Positions 54,001 to 64,000 of a stretch of 64,000 nt of DNA are shown here, one piece after another. Position numbers and translations under genes: made by a program. The stretch comes from Lactarius indigo (Eukaryota; Basidiomycota; Agaricomycetes; Russulales; Russulaceae). The stretch lies in contig JAFKAC010000072.1 in NCBI GenBank assembly GCA_025766275.1, forward strand, positions 1 through 64,000. Direction: 5' to 3'. The notes under the pieces were generated by a model. That model was not told the origin of the DNA. It worked only from the letters and a program-made list of their open reading frames with translations, and searched no databases. Position 1 is the first letter of the stretch. Every line of letters begins with the position of its first letter.

Positions 54001-54760
54001 TGGCATTGGCTGTTCCTGGTTTGAACTCAATTGTGTGATCCCAGGGTCTACTGGGAGGAAACCTGTCCGATGCTTCTTCACTGAAGAGATGTTCAAACTC
54101 TTGATATTCGGGAGGTAACTCAGCTTTCGTGACATATTGTTGGGTGGCGATGGCAAGGTCCGTGGCTGTTGCCCTAATTTGACAGTTTTCTTCGAATTGT
54201 TGTCATTGTTCATCAGTGATGACGCAGGAGTGTATGACTTCATACTCGCCATTTTGTACTGAGGAGGCTGCCACTACAGGTGCAATTCGTTCAATACAGG
54301 GGTTTACTGATCTGATGACTATAGGGAGCATGGTCTCATGTATTGCTGCTTGTGACCATTTGATGTGGGGGTCGTATATGGTGAGCCATGGGTATCCCAG
54401 CACAACATCTTCATCTCCTATGTCCGTGATAAGGAAGCGTATTTCCTTGTTAATTCCTTTAGTTTGTACATCGACGTCAACATAATGGGTGATACGCCCC
54501 GATTTGTTTTCTGTGTTGTCGATATTCCATATTTTCTTTGGGATGTCTAGTGGTTTGGTCCCAAATCTCATTCTCTTGATGAAGGAGGGTCTCATGAAGC
54601 AATGGGTTGCTCCTGAGTTGACTAATGCTCATATGTTGGCCATTGCGTAACTGGTGCGAATCGATACTGGAACTCTCATAGAATGATAGCGAGTCATGAT
54701 TACACTGTTACAGTTAACTGCCCTCACCCAGGCCAATGGGTTCAGGCGTCCTGAAAACCC
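51027..54760 (-). pseudogene. gypsy-C Pol remnant
   Basis: Broken pieces in gypsy-B order: protease region with KKIWNIDNTENKSG and DVVLGYPWL; reverse transcriptase with IYTKLDVRWGYNNVRI and the catalytic VYMDDIGITTG; RNase H segment ending near QRPDYDQGE; integrase with GCAECQQHKVN, VAVDFITKLPI and SDRDPHFASKF; and chromodomain EYEVEKILDSRRFGR, YLVKWKGYPDSDN. Several in-frame stops and frameshifts separate them, many compatible with C-to-T changes. Not functional. Confidence 0.85.
54754..54760 (-). promoter_or_regulatory. -1 frameshift heptamer GGGTTTT (gypsy-C)
   Basis: Same heptamer, phase and downstream context (CGCCTGAACCC, CTGGGTGAGGGC) as gypsy-B, and the Pol phase after slippage reads GFSGRLNPLAWVRAV. 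Conservation across diverged copies argues for function in the ancestor. Confidence 0.7.
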
Positions 54761-56727
54761 TCCTTTTTCCACAACTGTTGGAGGATAATGTCTTTTATGT
54801 TGTCCGATTCTCCTGCTACTCTGTTAAGCCAGTCGTTGGCGCGCTGTTGAGGGGGCGCTTCTTGGACTGCCCTGGTAGTGACTTCTGGTTCTTGTTGATG
54901 GTAGTCGGTGTTGATGTACCAACTAGTTGATGCTGGGGACTGATAGCTTCCTCATGGTTGTCTACAATCATGGGCCATGTGTCCGTCCTTTCCACAATTG
55001 TAACAGGTGACTGGCCTTTGGTTGTTATGTCCTCCTCTCTGTAAAAATCCTCCTCTGGGTCAATATGGGGGTCGAGGGGCTAGTATATCTTCTGCCCCTG
55101 TTAAACACCCTCGGATTCAGTCTGCTGATGTGTCCATTGCATTTGGATCTCTTGGGAGATTCCTTGGTTGCCAAGTACTTCTTGGTGGTCCCTGCCATTG
55201 GCATTGTCGCTGTGGTCAGTCTTGTTTTGGTGCTCCTTTGTTGATCATGATTTTGAGGTGCATGTATTGTTGCTGACAAGTAGTTGCTGCTTCTTTCCAT
55301 TCACAATAATTGCATGGAGAGTTGAGGGTGTATACCTTCAAGTAAAGTTCGGTGGGTAGTCCGCTTGCGAATAGGTCAAGCGTCTGAGGATCATCGAGTT
55401 GGTATTGAGCCTGTTGTACTAGTTGCTCAAATTGTGTGCAATACTCATCTAGATTGCCTCCCATCATTTTGAGTCCTCTTTTTAATTCATACTGGGCTTG
55501 TTCTTGTTCCATCATATTTCAGAAGCACTGCATAAAGCTGTGCATAACTTCATTCCATAGTCCTTTGCTTGTCCGGGGTATGCCGGTTTGTATCTGGCCA
55601 TTAAGCCAGGTGAGCATTGCTAATACCCATTTGCTAACATTGACACCTTTAATGTAGGAGAGGAAAAGTAGGGCACGTTGGTATGGGGTTGCCATAATGC
55701 CCTCGTCCGCATTCATGCCCCAGTAGACGTGCCATTGTGTGAGGAAAGCTTCGACTTTGGCGCGTTCTCTGTTGAATACTGTGGGTGCTTCGCCAGCTAG
55801 TTTACTATTTGGGGGAGGAACAATGGGACCTGCACCTGGTAATCCTCCTCCGGGAGGCCCCCCTCCTTGTGGTCCTCCTGGGAATCCTCCAGGGAATCCT
55901 CCAAATCCCTGTCCTTGGGGTGGTGGTCCTCCTCCTGGTAAGTCACCAGGGGGTCCTCCTCTGCTAGAGGGGTCAGCTATGTCTGGTCCAATGGCACGAT
56001 GGATGGCTACGTTGTCATCGGTCATTCAGTGACCAGTGTATGGGTTGATGGGCGCCAGATTGGCTTGTACTTCTTCGGCGATGCGTCTTTGTTCTTCCAG
56101 GGCTATTTGATCCCTTGCTTCGGTGGTGAGTTGTGTCTCTTCCTGTATGATGGTGGCAGTGGCCATTGTGACTGCTGGGCTGCGGACATGGATTATTTCT
56201 GGTTTGGGTTGGTGAATGGTAAGAGACTCAGTTTGTTGTATGATACAATCGCCAATGGCTCCTAAACTGGCTTCTTCTGCTGGCGTGGTTCCTCTGCTTG
56301 GGGATTGTTGACTGTTGGAGGCTTCTTCTCCACTGATTCCTTCATCAGTATGTTCCTGTGCTTGTCCGTCAATAGGACCGTAGTCTGCCCAGCTGTTGAG
56401 TTTGTGTGTGTCGATGTCACAGTTGTAGTTTCGTCCTGCTGGTCTTACTATGTCCCAGTGATGATCTATGGGGTTCCAAGTAACCTCGGTCCAACAGAGG
56501 TGTTCGAAATTGAACTCAACGGGTCGGAAACAGTTGGGACCGTTAAACTCTACGAAGTATCCCATGTCCTCTCCTCGTTCTCTCCACTGGGCTGCTCCTA
56601 AGAATCTTGTTGGTACGTTGCAATCTCCTCGTCGTTCAATGTGATAGGGATGAAAGGCCGTCCACTGGTCTCTAGTCGAATATGCCACAATGAAGATCTT
56701 GGTCTTAATGTTACACTCCACAGGCAT
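54761..56727 (-). pseudogene. gypsy-C Gag remnant
   Basis: The frame starts at an ATG inside the 5' LTR (56727), runs through the primer site and the block FVEFNGPNCFRPVEFNFEHL, and stops at 56026. Further pieces give a Gly/Pro-rich segment, LTQWHVYWGMN and a Gag domain ending near 55216, plus a degraded knuckle around 54990. Aligned to gypsy-B Gag throughout but with several stops. Confidence 0.82.
56696..56706 (-). other. gypsy-C primer-binding site (self-priming type)
   Basis: AAGACCAAGAT on the minus strand just inside the 5' LTR, complementary over 11 nt to ATCTTGGTCTT at 56946-56936. Confidence 0.6.
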
Positions 56728-57192
56728 CAGTCAGACTTGGACTCTGAGTAGGTGTAATTGACTTAGCAAAAACTAGGCGAATGGGGATCATGTGTCAACC
56801 CAACACAAACTGAACAGGGGCACTTCTGGCACACGCTGCAGCCTAAGGTAAAGAAGTACTATCCCTTGGCGGATAGTAGTGGAAGTACTCTTAGTCCGAG
56901 ACTAAGGTGAGAGATGAGTCAATTGTGGATTGAAGAAGACCAAGATGGGGACTCTTGGTCTTCTGAAGTGACTACTTATACAGATACTCGTGGGCTTTAA
57001 AGTGCTGCTGGAATGGTAAGTAACAAATAGCATAACTAGCTCGAACCCTAGTATTGCTATCCTAGGAGTGAGTCATACAAAAGCCACAATCACATGTGTA
57101 CTACTTGTGCTGACTGATACAATGTAAGTGTCCATGACTAATACAACAGTTGGACCATAGTCATAACCAGTTGTGATTCGAAATCCGTAACA
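56709..57192 (-). repeat. gypsy-C 5' LTR (484 bp)
   Basis: Partner of 49488-49977. Starts TGTTACACTCC and ends CCGTAACA on the plus strand. Confidence 0.88.
56936..56980 (-). promoter_or_regulatory. gypsy-C LTR promoter and predicted self-primer
   Basis: On the minus strand TATAAG (56980-56975) lies 34 nt before the 11-mer ATCTTGGTCTT (56946-56936), the same geometry as gypsy-B. Confidence 0.55.
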
Positions 57193-60100
57193 CTGAAGCT
57201 CCTGAGCATGACATGCAGTTGATGATGGCAGGGCTCTTTCCAGCCACATTTTGCAACCCAAAGACATCATTTACCTTCTCGGTGCTAGAAGACTTCCATT
57301 TGGACAATCTTGAATGCAAGACAACTCCAAGCCAATTTTTCAGTCACCTAAGGAGACTCACAAATGATGAGTTTCCAAATTCAGTGCTGGAAAGAGAACT
57401 TAGCACATCTGCCGATAGCAGACTAATTGGCAGCTTTAGGACTGATATCGGGAGCTGCTGAGGGTCTCCTGGCAGTGGAGAGTACTCATTTCCTGGAAGA
57501 GATTCAGTTTTGGGTATGGGGAGAATGAAGAATGGAAGCCAGGATCAACAACTATATTCTGTGCTTTGTGTGCACAACCTGGAATCAACCTCCCTGAGGA
57601 TTGGAGAGAGTTTGAAAATAGGTGTGTCAATAGTCTTTGGTACCTAGTAACTGCTGACATATTACTTTAGCAAAACCCTTTTCATGCGGGGTTTCATGAT
57701 GGATGGGAACTTCCAGGCAGAGCACATGAAGATGAGGAATCCAGAGAATGACATTCCACTCTCTGAAGGTACAGGATTCATGGTCAGTCAAAAGCCATAT
57801 GAATTGCACCTGAAATCAGCAGTTGAGAGGCAGCAGGTAAGCACTATCTCTGGTATTTTGGCAGGGGAGGTGTCACGCCTCTGCGGGGGCGTGTGTCGTT
57901 CTGTAACAGATCCTGCCTGAGGCAAAGGACTCTGAGTCGGATCCCCACTGAGTGGAAGGACTCCTAAGGTCTTCTGTAACAGCTCCTGCACTGAGGTAGC
58001 TGAGTCTGTGGCAATCCCCCTGTGCTAAGGTGGGAAGGTCCTTCTGTAACAGCCCCTTGTGTTAAGGTGACTGAGTCTGTAGCAATGGACGAGCTCGGTG
58101 GCCTAAGTCCAAAGGTCACGTGTCACTGGGCTGACCAGTAAGACAGGAAGAGGGTAAGAGCGAAGTCAAGGGGGAGCCTGCACAGAGGCTGAGAGGGGAG
58201 TGACCCAAAGAGGATAAGGGTCAAGGGTCAGAGGTTCAGGGTCAAAGGCTTGAGTGCTGAAGGGACTGAGGCACTCAAGGAGTCAATGGGAGATACAACG
58301 CAGATAGTTGATTAAGCCAAAGCTAAGGAGCTAAGGCATACTACAGGGTTCCCTATATAGTACAGGATTGCGCCTGAGCGCATAGTGCTACTGGTTGCTA
58401 TAGATAGAATGATGTGCTGGCATGATGGTGTCAACATCGTGCAAGATGGTGTTATGCCAGCAAGGCAGAAGAAGGGTAAACAAAAATAGCACAGAGGGTG
58501 CTAGAACAATCAGATAAGGGAAAGCATAGAAAGGTAATTACCAAGAAAGGGGATGGATCAGATAAGGACAGAAAAGGAAAGATAGCAGGGGAGTTCATGA
58601 CAGGAGGGTTGACACTTGAGCAGAGATTGACATGCCATGACCACCGTGCAGTAAATAATGTAAACAAGCATGGCGGACACCTTGAATCAACTGGAATTGG
58701 TGCCACTGCATGCATTCATGGGGCTTTTGTGCCTGATTCTGTTGTTGACTTTCAAAAGGGAGAAGCGTGAGTTCTTATATCTATCTGCATACAATGAGTG
58801 AAAATCAACCCTCTAAAAGCCAGAAGAATATGGACTATTCCATATTCAAGGCCCTAAACTTCAATATGGAGGGGATAGAGGCCGCCCTCATCTGCTATGA
58901 TGTCATGTGTCAATGGAGCGTTCATATGAAGGAGAGGGTTATCGGCAGCAACTATCTCAAACTTCCTGACAGCCTGGAGCTCAGGTTGGGCATTGGTCTT
59001 TTTCATATCCATGGGCATCAAGATACCTGCCTAGCTAGGTATTCACCCAGCTTCATCAAAGGAGGCCAACAAATAGATGGCAAGACCATCGAAACACTTT
59101 GGGCTCCACTCAATGAGATCTCCAGAAGTATAAGGGGGATGTCAACGTCGCATTGCAGGGAGGTCATAGATGACCATATGAATGACTCAAATTGGAAGAA
59201 GCTTATTGACCTAGGCAAGTTCCCTCCCACAGATACCACATCAGTGCTTACATGGGTTGGGTAGTCAATGCTGTGTCTAGATGCTACTGAAAGGCACTTT
59301 TGGGAGCCACAATTAGCATGGCAGCATTTGAGTCCATAAATGTATCGGCAAGTATGGAGAGAGTTGAGGCTTGGAGTGCCGAAGAGGAGTATGCACAAAG
59401 GGAGCAAGGTCATGATGTCAAAGTCATGGACATCTATGACATCAAGAGGAAACAATGTGGGTACAATTACTCTATGATATGTTTGCCTGACATCAGGTTT
59501 TAGTCCCATCGCATGCAGAGATACTTCTTGAATTGACACAGAAGGAGACTGAGGGCTCTGGCCATAAGGGACATGCTGTATGGCTTAGCAGTGGATTGAA
59601 GATTCAGGAGTCACAGTAGGATTCTCAGCACCTTCTCCAGTGAGACATCAGATTGCGATTTCACAAAAAACATAGGTTATCCCTTCAAGCACTGGTGAGG
59701 AAGATTGGGTCCCATCCAACACCAGATCAACAGAGGGATATTACCTTGAAGCGTGCCTGACTCCAAGAAAGAGTTGACGCATTCCAGAAGCAGGCAGCTA
59801 ACATTCTTCAAGACCCCCACAACAGCAGAGATGACTACTGGGACAATGCCCCAAGAAGAGAAACCTATATTGGTGTAGAATTCGATGGCACTGGTGAAGG
59901 AGAAGATGATGAGGATTGCACTTCATCTGCCGAAGAACATGATCAAATGCAGTTTCCAGGAAATTGCTCTACCAATGGCAGTGTGGATGCAGAGTATATC
60001 TCGTTGCATCTTCCTTCACATCTTGGATGTGACTGGTATGATGGAAATTCTGCCAAAGCCCTAGCAAAGGCAGAAATACATCTACAGGAGGGACAACTGA

Positions 60101-60810
60101 ACGATTCCCTACATCACATTCGCATCTCCCTAGGCCACAAATCTTATCTGTTCAGACAGGATGTCCATCCGGCATATACACAAAGACTCAAAACACGTGC
60201 TTGGGCAGAAGTACATGCTGCCGAGTCAACAGTTCAGCATCATGCTCAGGTGTATATTTGTGCCTAGCAGGCAATGGTAAACCTTGGAGCTGGCACCTCT
60301 CTCCTTGATTGATACAAAGTCTTGAGGTGCCAGGACTTGAGTGTCAAGACAAGTGTAATTGCCCCTCATGTACATGGCCAGTGGAATAAATCATTGCCCT
60401 GGTTTTGGACAATGGACATTTAGAGAGATGCCAACATTGGGGAATGGATGGAAGACTGTGTGTAGCTCTCTGTACACACACACTCAAACAATATAACACT
60501 CTATACAGTCTACCGAGTACATTGGCTTCAGGCAAAAGCTCAAAAGATGCAATGGATAGAAGAACTTCAGTGTCTTCAAGTTGAGATGGAGTCTGCTGTC
60601 AGGTTTTTTAGGCATCAAGAGCAATTTTGGCAAGCAAAGGAGGAGCTCCTTGAGCCCCAGTCACAGTCAGGGCATGCTGCATGGGCAGCCAAACAGAGTG
60701 CAATGTGGTGCTCAATGGCTATTCAGGCAGAGTCCAGGTTTACTGCTTTACTCAGGAGTAATCTGCCTCCTGAGTTTGCTAAAGTTCTACGGCTGCAACC
60801 AAGTAGATGA
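57193..60810 (+). pseudogene. KDZ (Kyakuja-Dileera-Zisupton) transposase, 5'-truncated and decayed
   Basis: KDZ-type segments appear in order with small introns: AGLFPATFCNPKTSFTFSV and LEDFHLDNLECK; YGENEEWKPG; FCALCAQPGINLPEDW; MMDGNFQAEHMKMRNPENDI; (intron 57838-58623) TCHDHRAVNN and GIGATACIHGAFVPDSVVDF; (intron 58767-58819) MDYSIFKALNFN; CYDVMCQWSVHMKER; GIGLFHIHGHQDTC; VEAWSAEEEYAQREQGHD; VWLSSGLKIQESQ; LHLPSHLGCDWY; and the C-terminal VYRVHWLQAKAQKMQWIEEL. Enzymes of this group move DNA transposons in fungi and other eukaryotes. The 5' part is cut by gypsy-C. At least three in-frame stops in the last third (near 59610, 59643 and 59758) fit CAG/CGA to TAG/TGA changes. Confidence 0.82.
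57871..58602 (+). repeat. Solo LTR (732 bp) inside a KDZ intron
   Basis: The block starts TGTCACGCC and ends TTCATGACA, with a 5-bp direct repeat GGAGG on each side (57866-57870 and 58603-58607). It contains CTATATAG near 58350. No coding sequence. It interrupts the intron 57838-58623 and leaves both splice sites (gtaagc, gagcag) untouched. It is a gypsy-type LTR distinct from A, B and C. Confidence 0.85.
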
Positions 60811-61229
60811 GTTTAATAACTTGTGCATAGTGCTGCCGATTAGCTATCGGTAGTCAGTGGGAGCTTAAAACTACAATTCCTTTAGAAATAAATCTGTTTC
60901 ATTCCCTCATTTACAATTAGGCCTGCTATATAGTCTCCAATGGAAAGTCAGAGTTATCTCTATAATGGGAAACAGATTGGATGTTTTGCTTCACTGTAGC
61001 TAGCCATGAGTCACCAGTAGGTGTTTGTGGCTTGGGCTGCTGGTGGAGGGTCTCTGCTAACGACATTCTATTAGCACATAGCTGGCAGGAGGGCTGCCGA
61101 TATGTGGGCCTGTGGCAGGCATGTGCCACAGGCATTTCCTCACACAAGCAACAGAAACTTCAAATGGAGATGTCTCGGAGTCATGTGCATGATGCAGCAT
61201 AGGTGTATACTCACTTAAGATCATCGGCA
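60811..61229. other. KDZ downstream region, no gene recognised
   Basis: Short frames only. It may contain the 3' end of the KDZ transposon, but no terminal inverted repeat could be matched. Confidence 0.35.
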
Positions 61230-61308
61230 CTCATTGGCAGCTCCCAAAGGCAGCTTCTTAAGCATAGAGATTCCATTCCATTTGCGCATCAATTCACATC
61301 TGCATACC

Positions 61309-62143
61309 ATGTCCACTGAAATTGGCACCTCCATACTAGATGCTGAACTTGCCTACATTGGCCAGAGAATATCCATTATCCTTCTCCAACCTGCCAATAT
61401 TGACAAAAACCATATCGGCAGCTTACACAAGGAAGTGGTAAGCATTACTCAATGTGCTAGGAATATCTTTTCACCAGAAATTGGACTTAGCTTGCTGCTA
61501 TATGGATTATTGGCCTTCTGTCATCTAGTGGCAGCTCCCCTCAAGTGCCAGAGTTGGTCAGGATTGCCTTTTGTGGGTTTTCAGACATTAGGAACCCAGG
61601 CTCCTATATGGCTCCCAAAGCAAACCAGCAGCTAGAGGGAATGTTCCAGGCAGCTGGCATTCCTCAATTTAATTTTACAGAGTGGTGGAAATTTGAAGGG
61701 GAGACAATGAAAGAACCATTCAATGTCCGTGAGGAGGTAGTAGTGGGGTTGCTGCGTGCTCTAGAGATGGTATGTACCTCGTTTCATTTACTGATCCTCA
61801 AATTAACCAATGCTGTAGCAGGAAGCTAGCATGCAACTTCACGCTAGAATAGTAGGGAAATTCAAAGAAGCACAGGAACTGGTCAAGGAAATTGAGAACC
61901 AGGTTAATTCCCTTTACAATACGATCTCCAATGGTTTTGAGAGTCTTGAGGGAGAGGCCTCTCATTTGGAAGAAAACATGGGTTAATAAGAATTATATTT
62001 CTATGTCTTCACAAAAATCAACTACAGTTTTCCATCCCCCCCTGCTAAGACATCTACCAAAACCATCTCATTTTCCAAATCACTCAAAAGGTCTTCCAAT
62101 TTTTCTTTCCTTATCACCTTTCACTTTTTCAGGAAGCCAGTAT
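61309..62143 (+). pseudogene. Unrecognised multi-exon relic with coiled-coil character
   Basis: Protein-like segments follow one another: MSTEIGTSILDAELAYIGQR, PELVRIAFCGFSDIRNPGSY, then MFQAAGIPQFNFTEWWKFEG and EPFNVREEVVVGLLRALEM, an intron (gtatgt...ctgtag, about 61770-61819), and a heptad-rich block EAQELVKEIENQVNSLYNTI. A further intron may join downstream sequence. The first junction does not splice cleanly in phase, so the gene is decayed or my exon choice is wrong. Family unknown; it lies next to the KDZ transposase and may belong to the same transposon or be a captured gene. Confidence 0.35.
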
Positions 62144-62550
62144 TAGATCTGGCTTTTGAAAGCCATTCTGCAGAAACACCCTTTGGAGGGTCCTGTGTTG
62201 TGTTAGCTTTGGCAGATCAGATGACATTCCAAATCACCTTATCTATGAGCTTTTGAATCACAGGCTGTAAGAGCACCATGTTTTTTGGGACCTCACTGAA
62301 ACCTCTGTTGGAGGGCCCTGTCATTTCCCTCTGATGTTGACCTGCATCAGAATCTGTTTTGCTGAGGAATGAAACTCCCTTCCAGAATTCAGAGCACATC
62401 TACAGGCATTGGTTTAGTGCCCTGGTTAGGCATTAGTTTTGATCCACACACTGCCTCCTTAAAGTTGTTCTCCTCTAACTCAGAGACACACTTTTGTGTC
62501 TCTGAATCATTTCCCTGCATGGTAGATGGAAGCATGTTTCAGCAACACAA

Positions 62551-63045
62551 TCAGGTGCTGCCAATAAGCTCGCAGTGACCCAATAAGTTTCTGCTGATAA
62601 ACTTACAATGGCCCAATCAGGTGCTGCCAATAAGCTCGCAGTGGCCTATCAGTTGCTGCCCATAAACCTGTTGCTGCCGATCAAGTTGCAGTGGCCCAAT
62701 CAAGTGCTACTGATAAAATTACAATGGCCCAATCAGGTGCTGCCGATGAATTCGCAGTAGCCCAATAAGTTGCTACCAATAAACTTACAACAGCCCAATC
62801 AGGTGCTGCCGATAAACTTGCACCAGCCTAATTAGGTGATGCCGATAAACTTTGTGGTAGCCCAATAGCCCAATCAGGTGCCGCTGATAAGCTCACAGCA
62901 GCCTAATAAGATCATGGCCATAAGCTTGCCATGGCCCAATCAGCAACTTTTGATATATTTGGAATGGTCCAGTCAGGTGCTACCAATAAGCTTGTAGCAG
63001 CCTACCTGGTGATGCAATAAACTCGTAGCTGCCAAATCAGATGCT
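62551..63045 (+). repeat. Decayed 33-bp coding minisatellite
   Basis: About fifteen imperfect tandem copies of a 33-bp unit. In the best copies the unit encodes the 11-mer GAADKLAVAQS. Copies differ by substitutions and small indels and several contain stops. It probably formed an Ala-rich helical repeat domain, perhaps of the same gene as the coiled-coil relic upstream. Confidence 0.75.
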
Positions 63046-64000
63046 GCTAGGAGAAACAATGTGATGGCCTATATTATATACCCACACTAGCTGCCGACAG
63101 AACCTGAACACTCTGATAGGACAGTTGACAATATATCTGCATGGGCCATGATTACAGACCTGCATATGCACTCTGTACTACCTCCCCCTGGATCTACTAC
63201 CAGCTCTTTTCCATGTCAACATCCATGCTCGGTCTAACCAAAGATGAACAAACTCTTCACCACCATGCCGCTATGCTCAAAAATGGGCTAGAAGCATACT
63301 GCACATGCACACACTAAGACGAAATATAGTGGAAGAATTTATTGAGAGCACCCTTGGTATCCTAGTGTGCTTTCCATCTGCTTCTACAAGCTAAGCTCAG
63401 ATGTTTCTAGAGAGAATCCATGAACTATTTTGTTGATGCGAATACAAGTCCTACACCTCCCCGTGTTCACCCACTCCTATTGAGCCTTGCTTTGATGTTC
63501 AACGAGTCTGAAACCTCCCTGAACATGAGAGCTGTCTCTGAGGATAATTCAAAGGTGTTAAGTAGCAACTATTATACTTCACCCAAAGATCTTCCACTGC
63601 TGGACATACATCTACCTGGTCAAAATGGTACGGTACTGTTCTCTGATGTTCATGGGTCTCTACTTACATCGGCAGCTTCCTGTGGCAAATGTATGGCACC
63701 TAAGCTTCAAGAAGGTTCAGCAATGGTAAGCAATGTAGCAATGAGTATCCTGTTGGCAGCTTCCATTCTGGAATCTATGGCACCTGAACCTCAAGACGAT
63801 TCAACAGAGGTTGACCATTCAATAGTCACTATTCCTAGCAATGGGAAGAAGCAGCAGTGTGCTGCTGGTGGCAGTCTTCAGAGTGAGTCCCATATTTTAT
63901 CCCACAGATGTGCTGAGAAATAAAATTGCTGCCAAAGAAATTGTCACAAGATTGGCAGAAAAACAAAAAGCTGCCGATGACTGTACTAAAGCAATCACCG
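63046..64000 (+). other. Possible coding remnant to window end
   Basis: An open frame 63420-63923 of low character is followed by a different phase reading NKIAAKEIVTRLAEKQKAAD up to the edge, again coiled-coil-like. This could be the continuation of the repeat-containing gene. No family recognised. Confidence 0.3.

Larger units (their letters stand above)
49488..57192 (-). mobile_element. Ty3/gypsy chromovirus gypsy-C, decayed relative of gypsy-B
   Basis: LTRs at 49488-49977 (490 bp) and 56709-57192 (484 bp), with a purine tract at the inner edge of the left LTR and a primer site at the right. Gag, Pol and the accessory domain align with gypsy-B throughout but carry many stops and frameshifts. 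CpG is strongly depleted compared with gypsy-B. No target duplication is seen (TAGTT on the left, CTGAA on the right), and the flanks belong to different sequences, so one end has been rearranged. It now separates the inverted LTR fragment from the KDZ pseudogene. Confidence 0.9.

Noticed and set aside
1..64000. tRNA, rRNA, riboswitch or CRISPR features
   Set aside because: No cloverleaf with conserved boxes, rRNA core sequence or regularly spaced identical repeats with unique spacers was seen. The tRNA-like match at copia primer sites is only the complement of an anticodon arm.

Overview
This is nuclear DNA of a filamentous fungus, most likely an agaricomycete basidiomycete. The evidence is short introns (about 42-70 nt) with GTRNGT-type donors, the mix of transposon families (chromodomain Ty3/gypsy, Ty1/copia, a Helitron-type helicase relic and a KDZ transposase), and fungal-type proteins such as Zn2Cys6 regulators, Alg14, Cdc23/Apc8 and Sdhaf4. 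No prokaryotic feature, tRNA, rRNA or CRISPR array was recognised.

Layout. (1) 1-567: 3' end of a mitochondrial-carrier-like gene. (2) 980-21.8 kb: a transposon nest. A Helitron helicase fragment borders copia-1 (1745-21791, TSD TCATT). Copia-1 is split by gypsy-A (4517-19533, TSD CCGTG), which is split by the opposite-strand gypsy-B (11145-19032, TSD CGGTC). Gypsy-B has identical LTRs and is the youngest. (3) 24.1-42.4 kb: a gene island of eight spliced or compact genes: a Zn2Cys6 regulator, the U2AF small subunit, ALG14, CDC23/APC8, a GLTSCR1-domain protein, an RluA-type pseudouridine synthase, a second Zn2Cys6/fungal-trans regulator and SDHAF4. Exon chains were built by hand and every complete chain sums to a multiple of three. 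(4) 43.7-64 kb: a second, visibly CpG-poor repeat block. It holds an inverted LTR fragment split by copia-2 (TSD TGAGC), the decayed gypsy-C, a KDZ transposase pseudogene with a solo LTR inside an intron, an unknown multi-exon relic and a decayed 33-bp coding minisatellite.

Most informative signals. All three gypsy elements carry a 10-11 nt sequence just inside the 5' LTR that is perfectly complementary to a site 33-34 nt downstream of the LTR TATA box. That is the arrangement expected for Tf1-type self-primed reverse transcription. Both copia elements instead carry a site complementary to the anticodon arm of initiator Met-tRNA (half-tRNA priming). Gypsy-B and gypsy-C share a GGGTTTT -1 frameshift site between gag and pol. 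All three gypsy elements encode a related, unrecognised domain after the chromodomain, and in gypsy-A this region ends in a second CCHC knuckle. LTR pair differences and most premature stops fit C-to-T change, mainly at CpG, suggesting methylation-linked decay.
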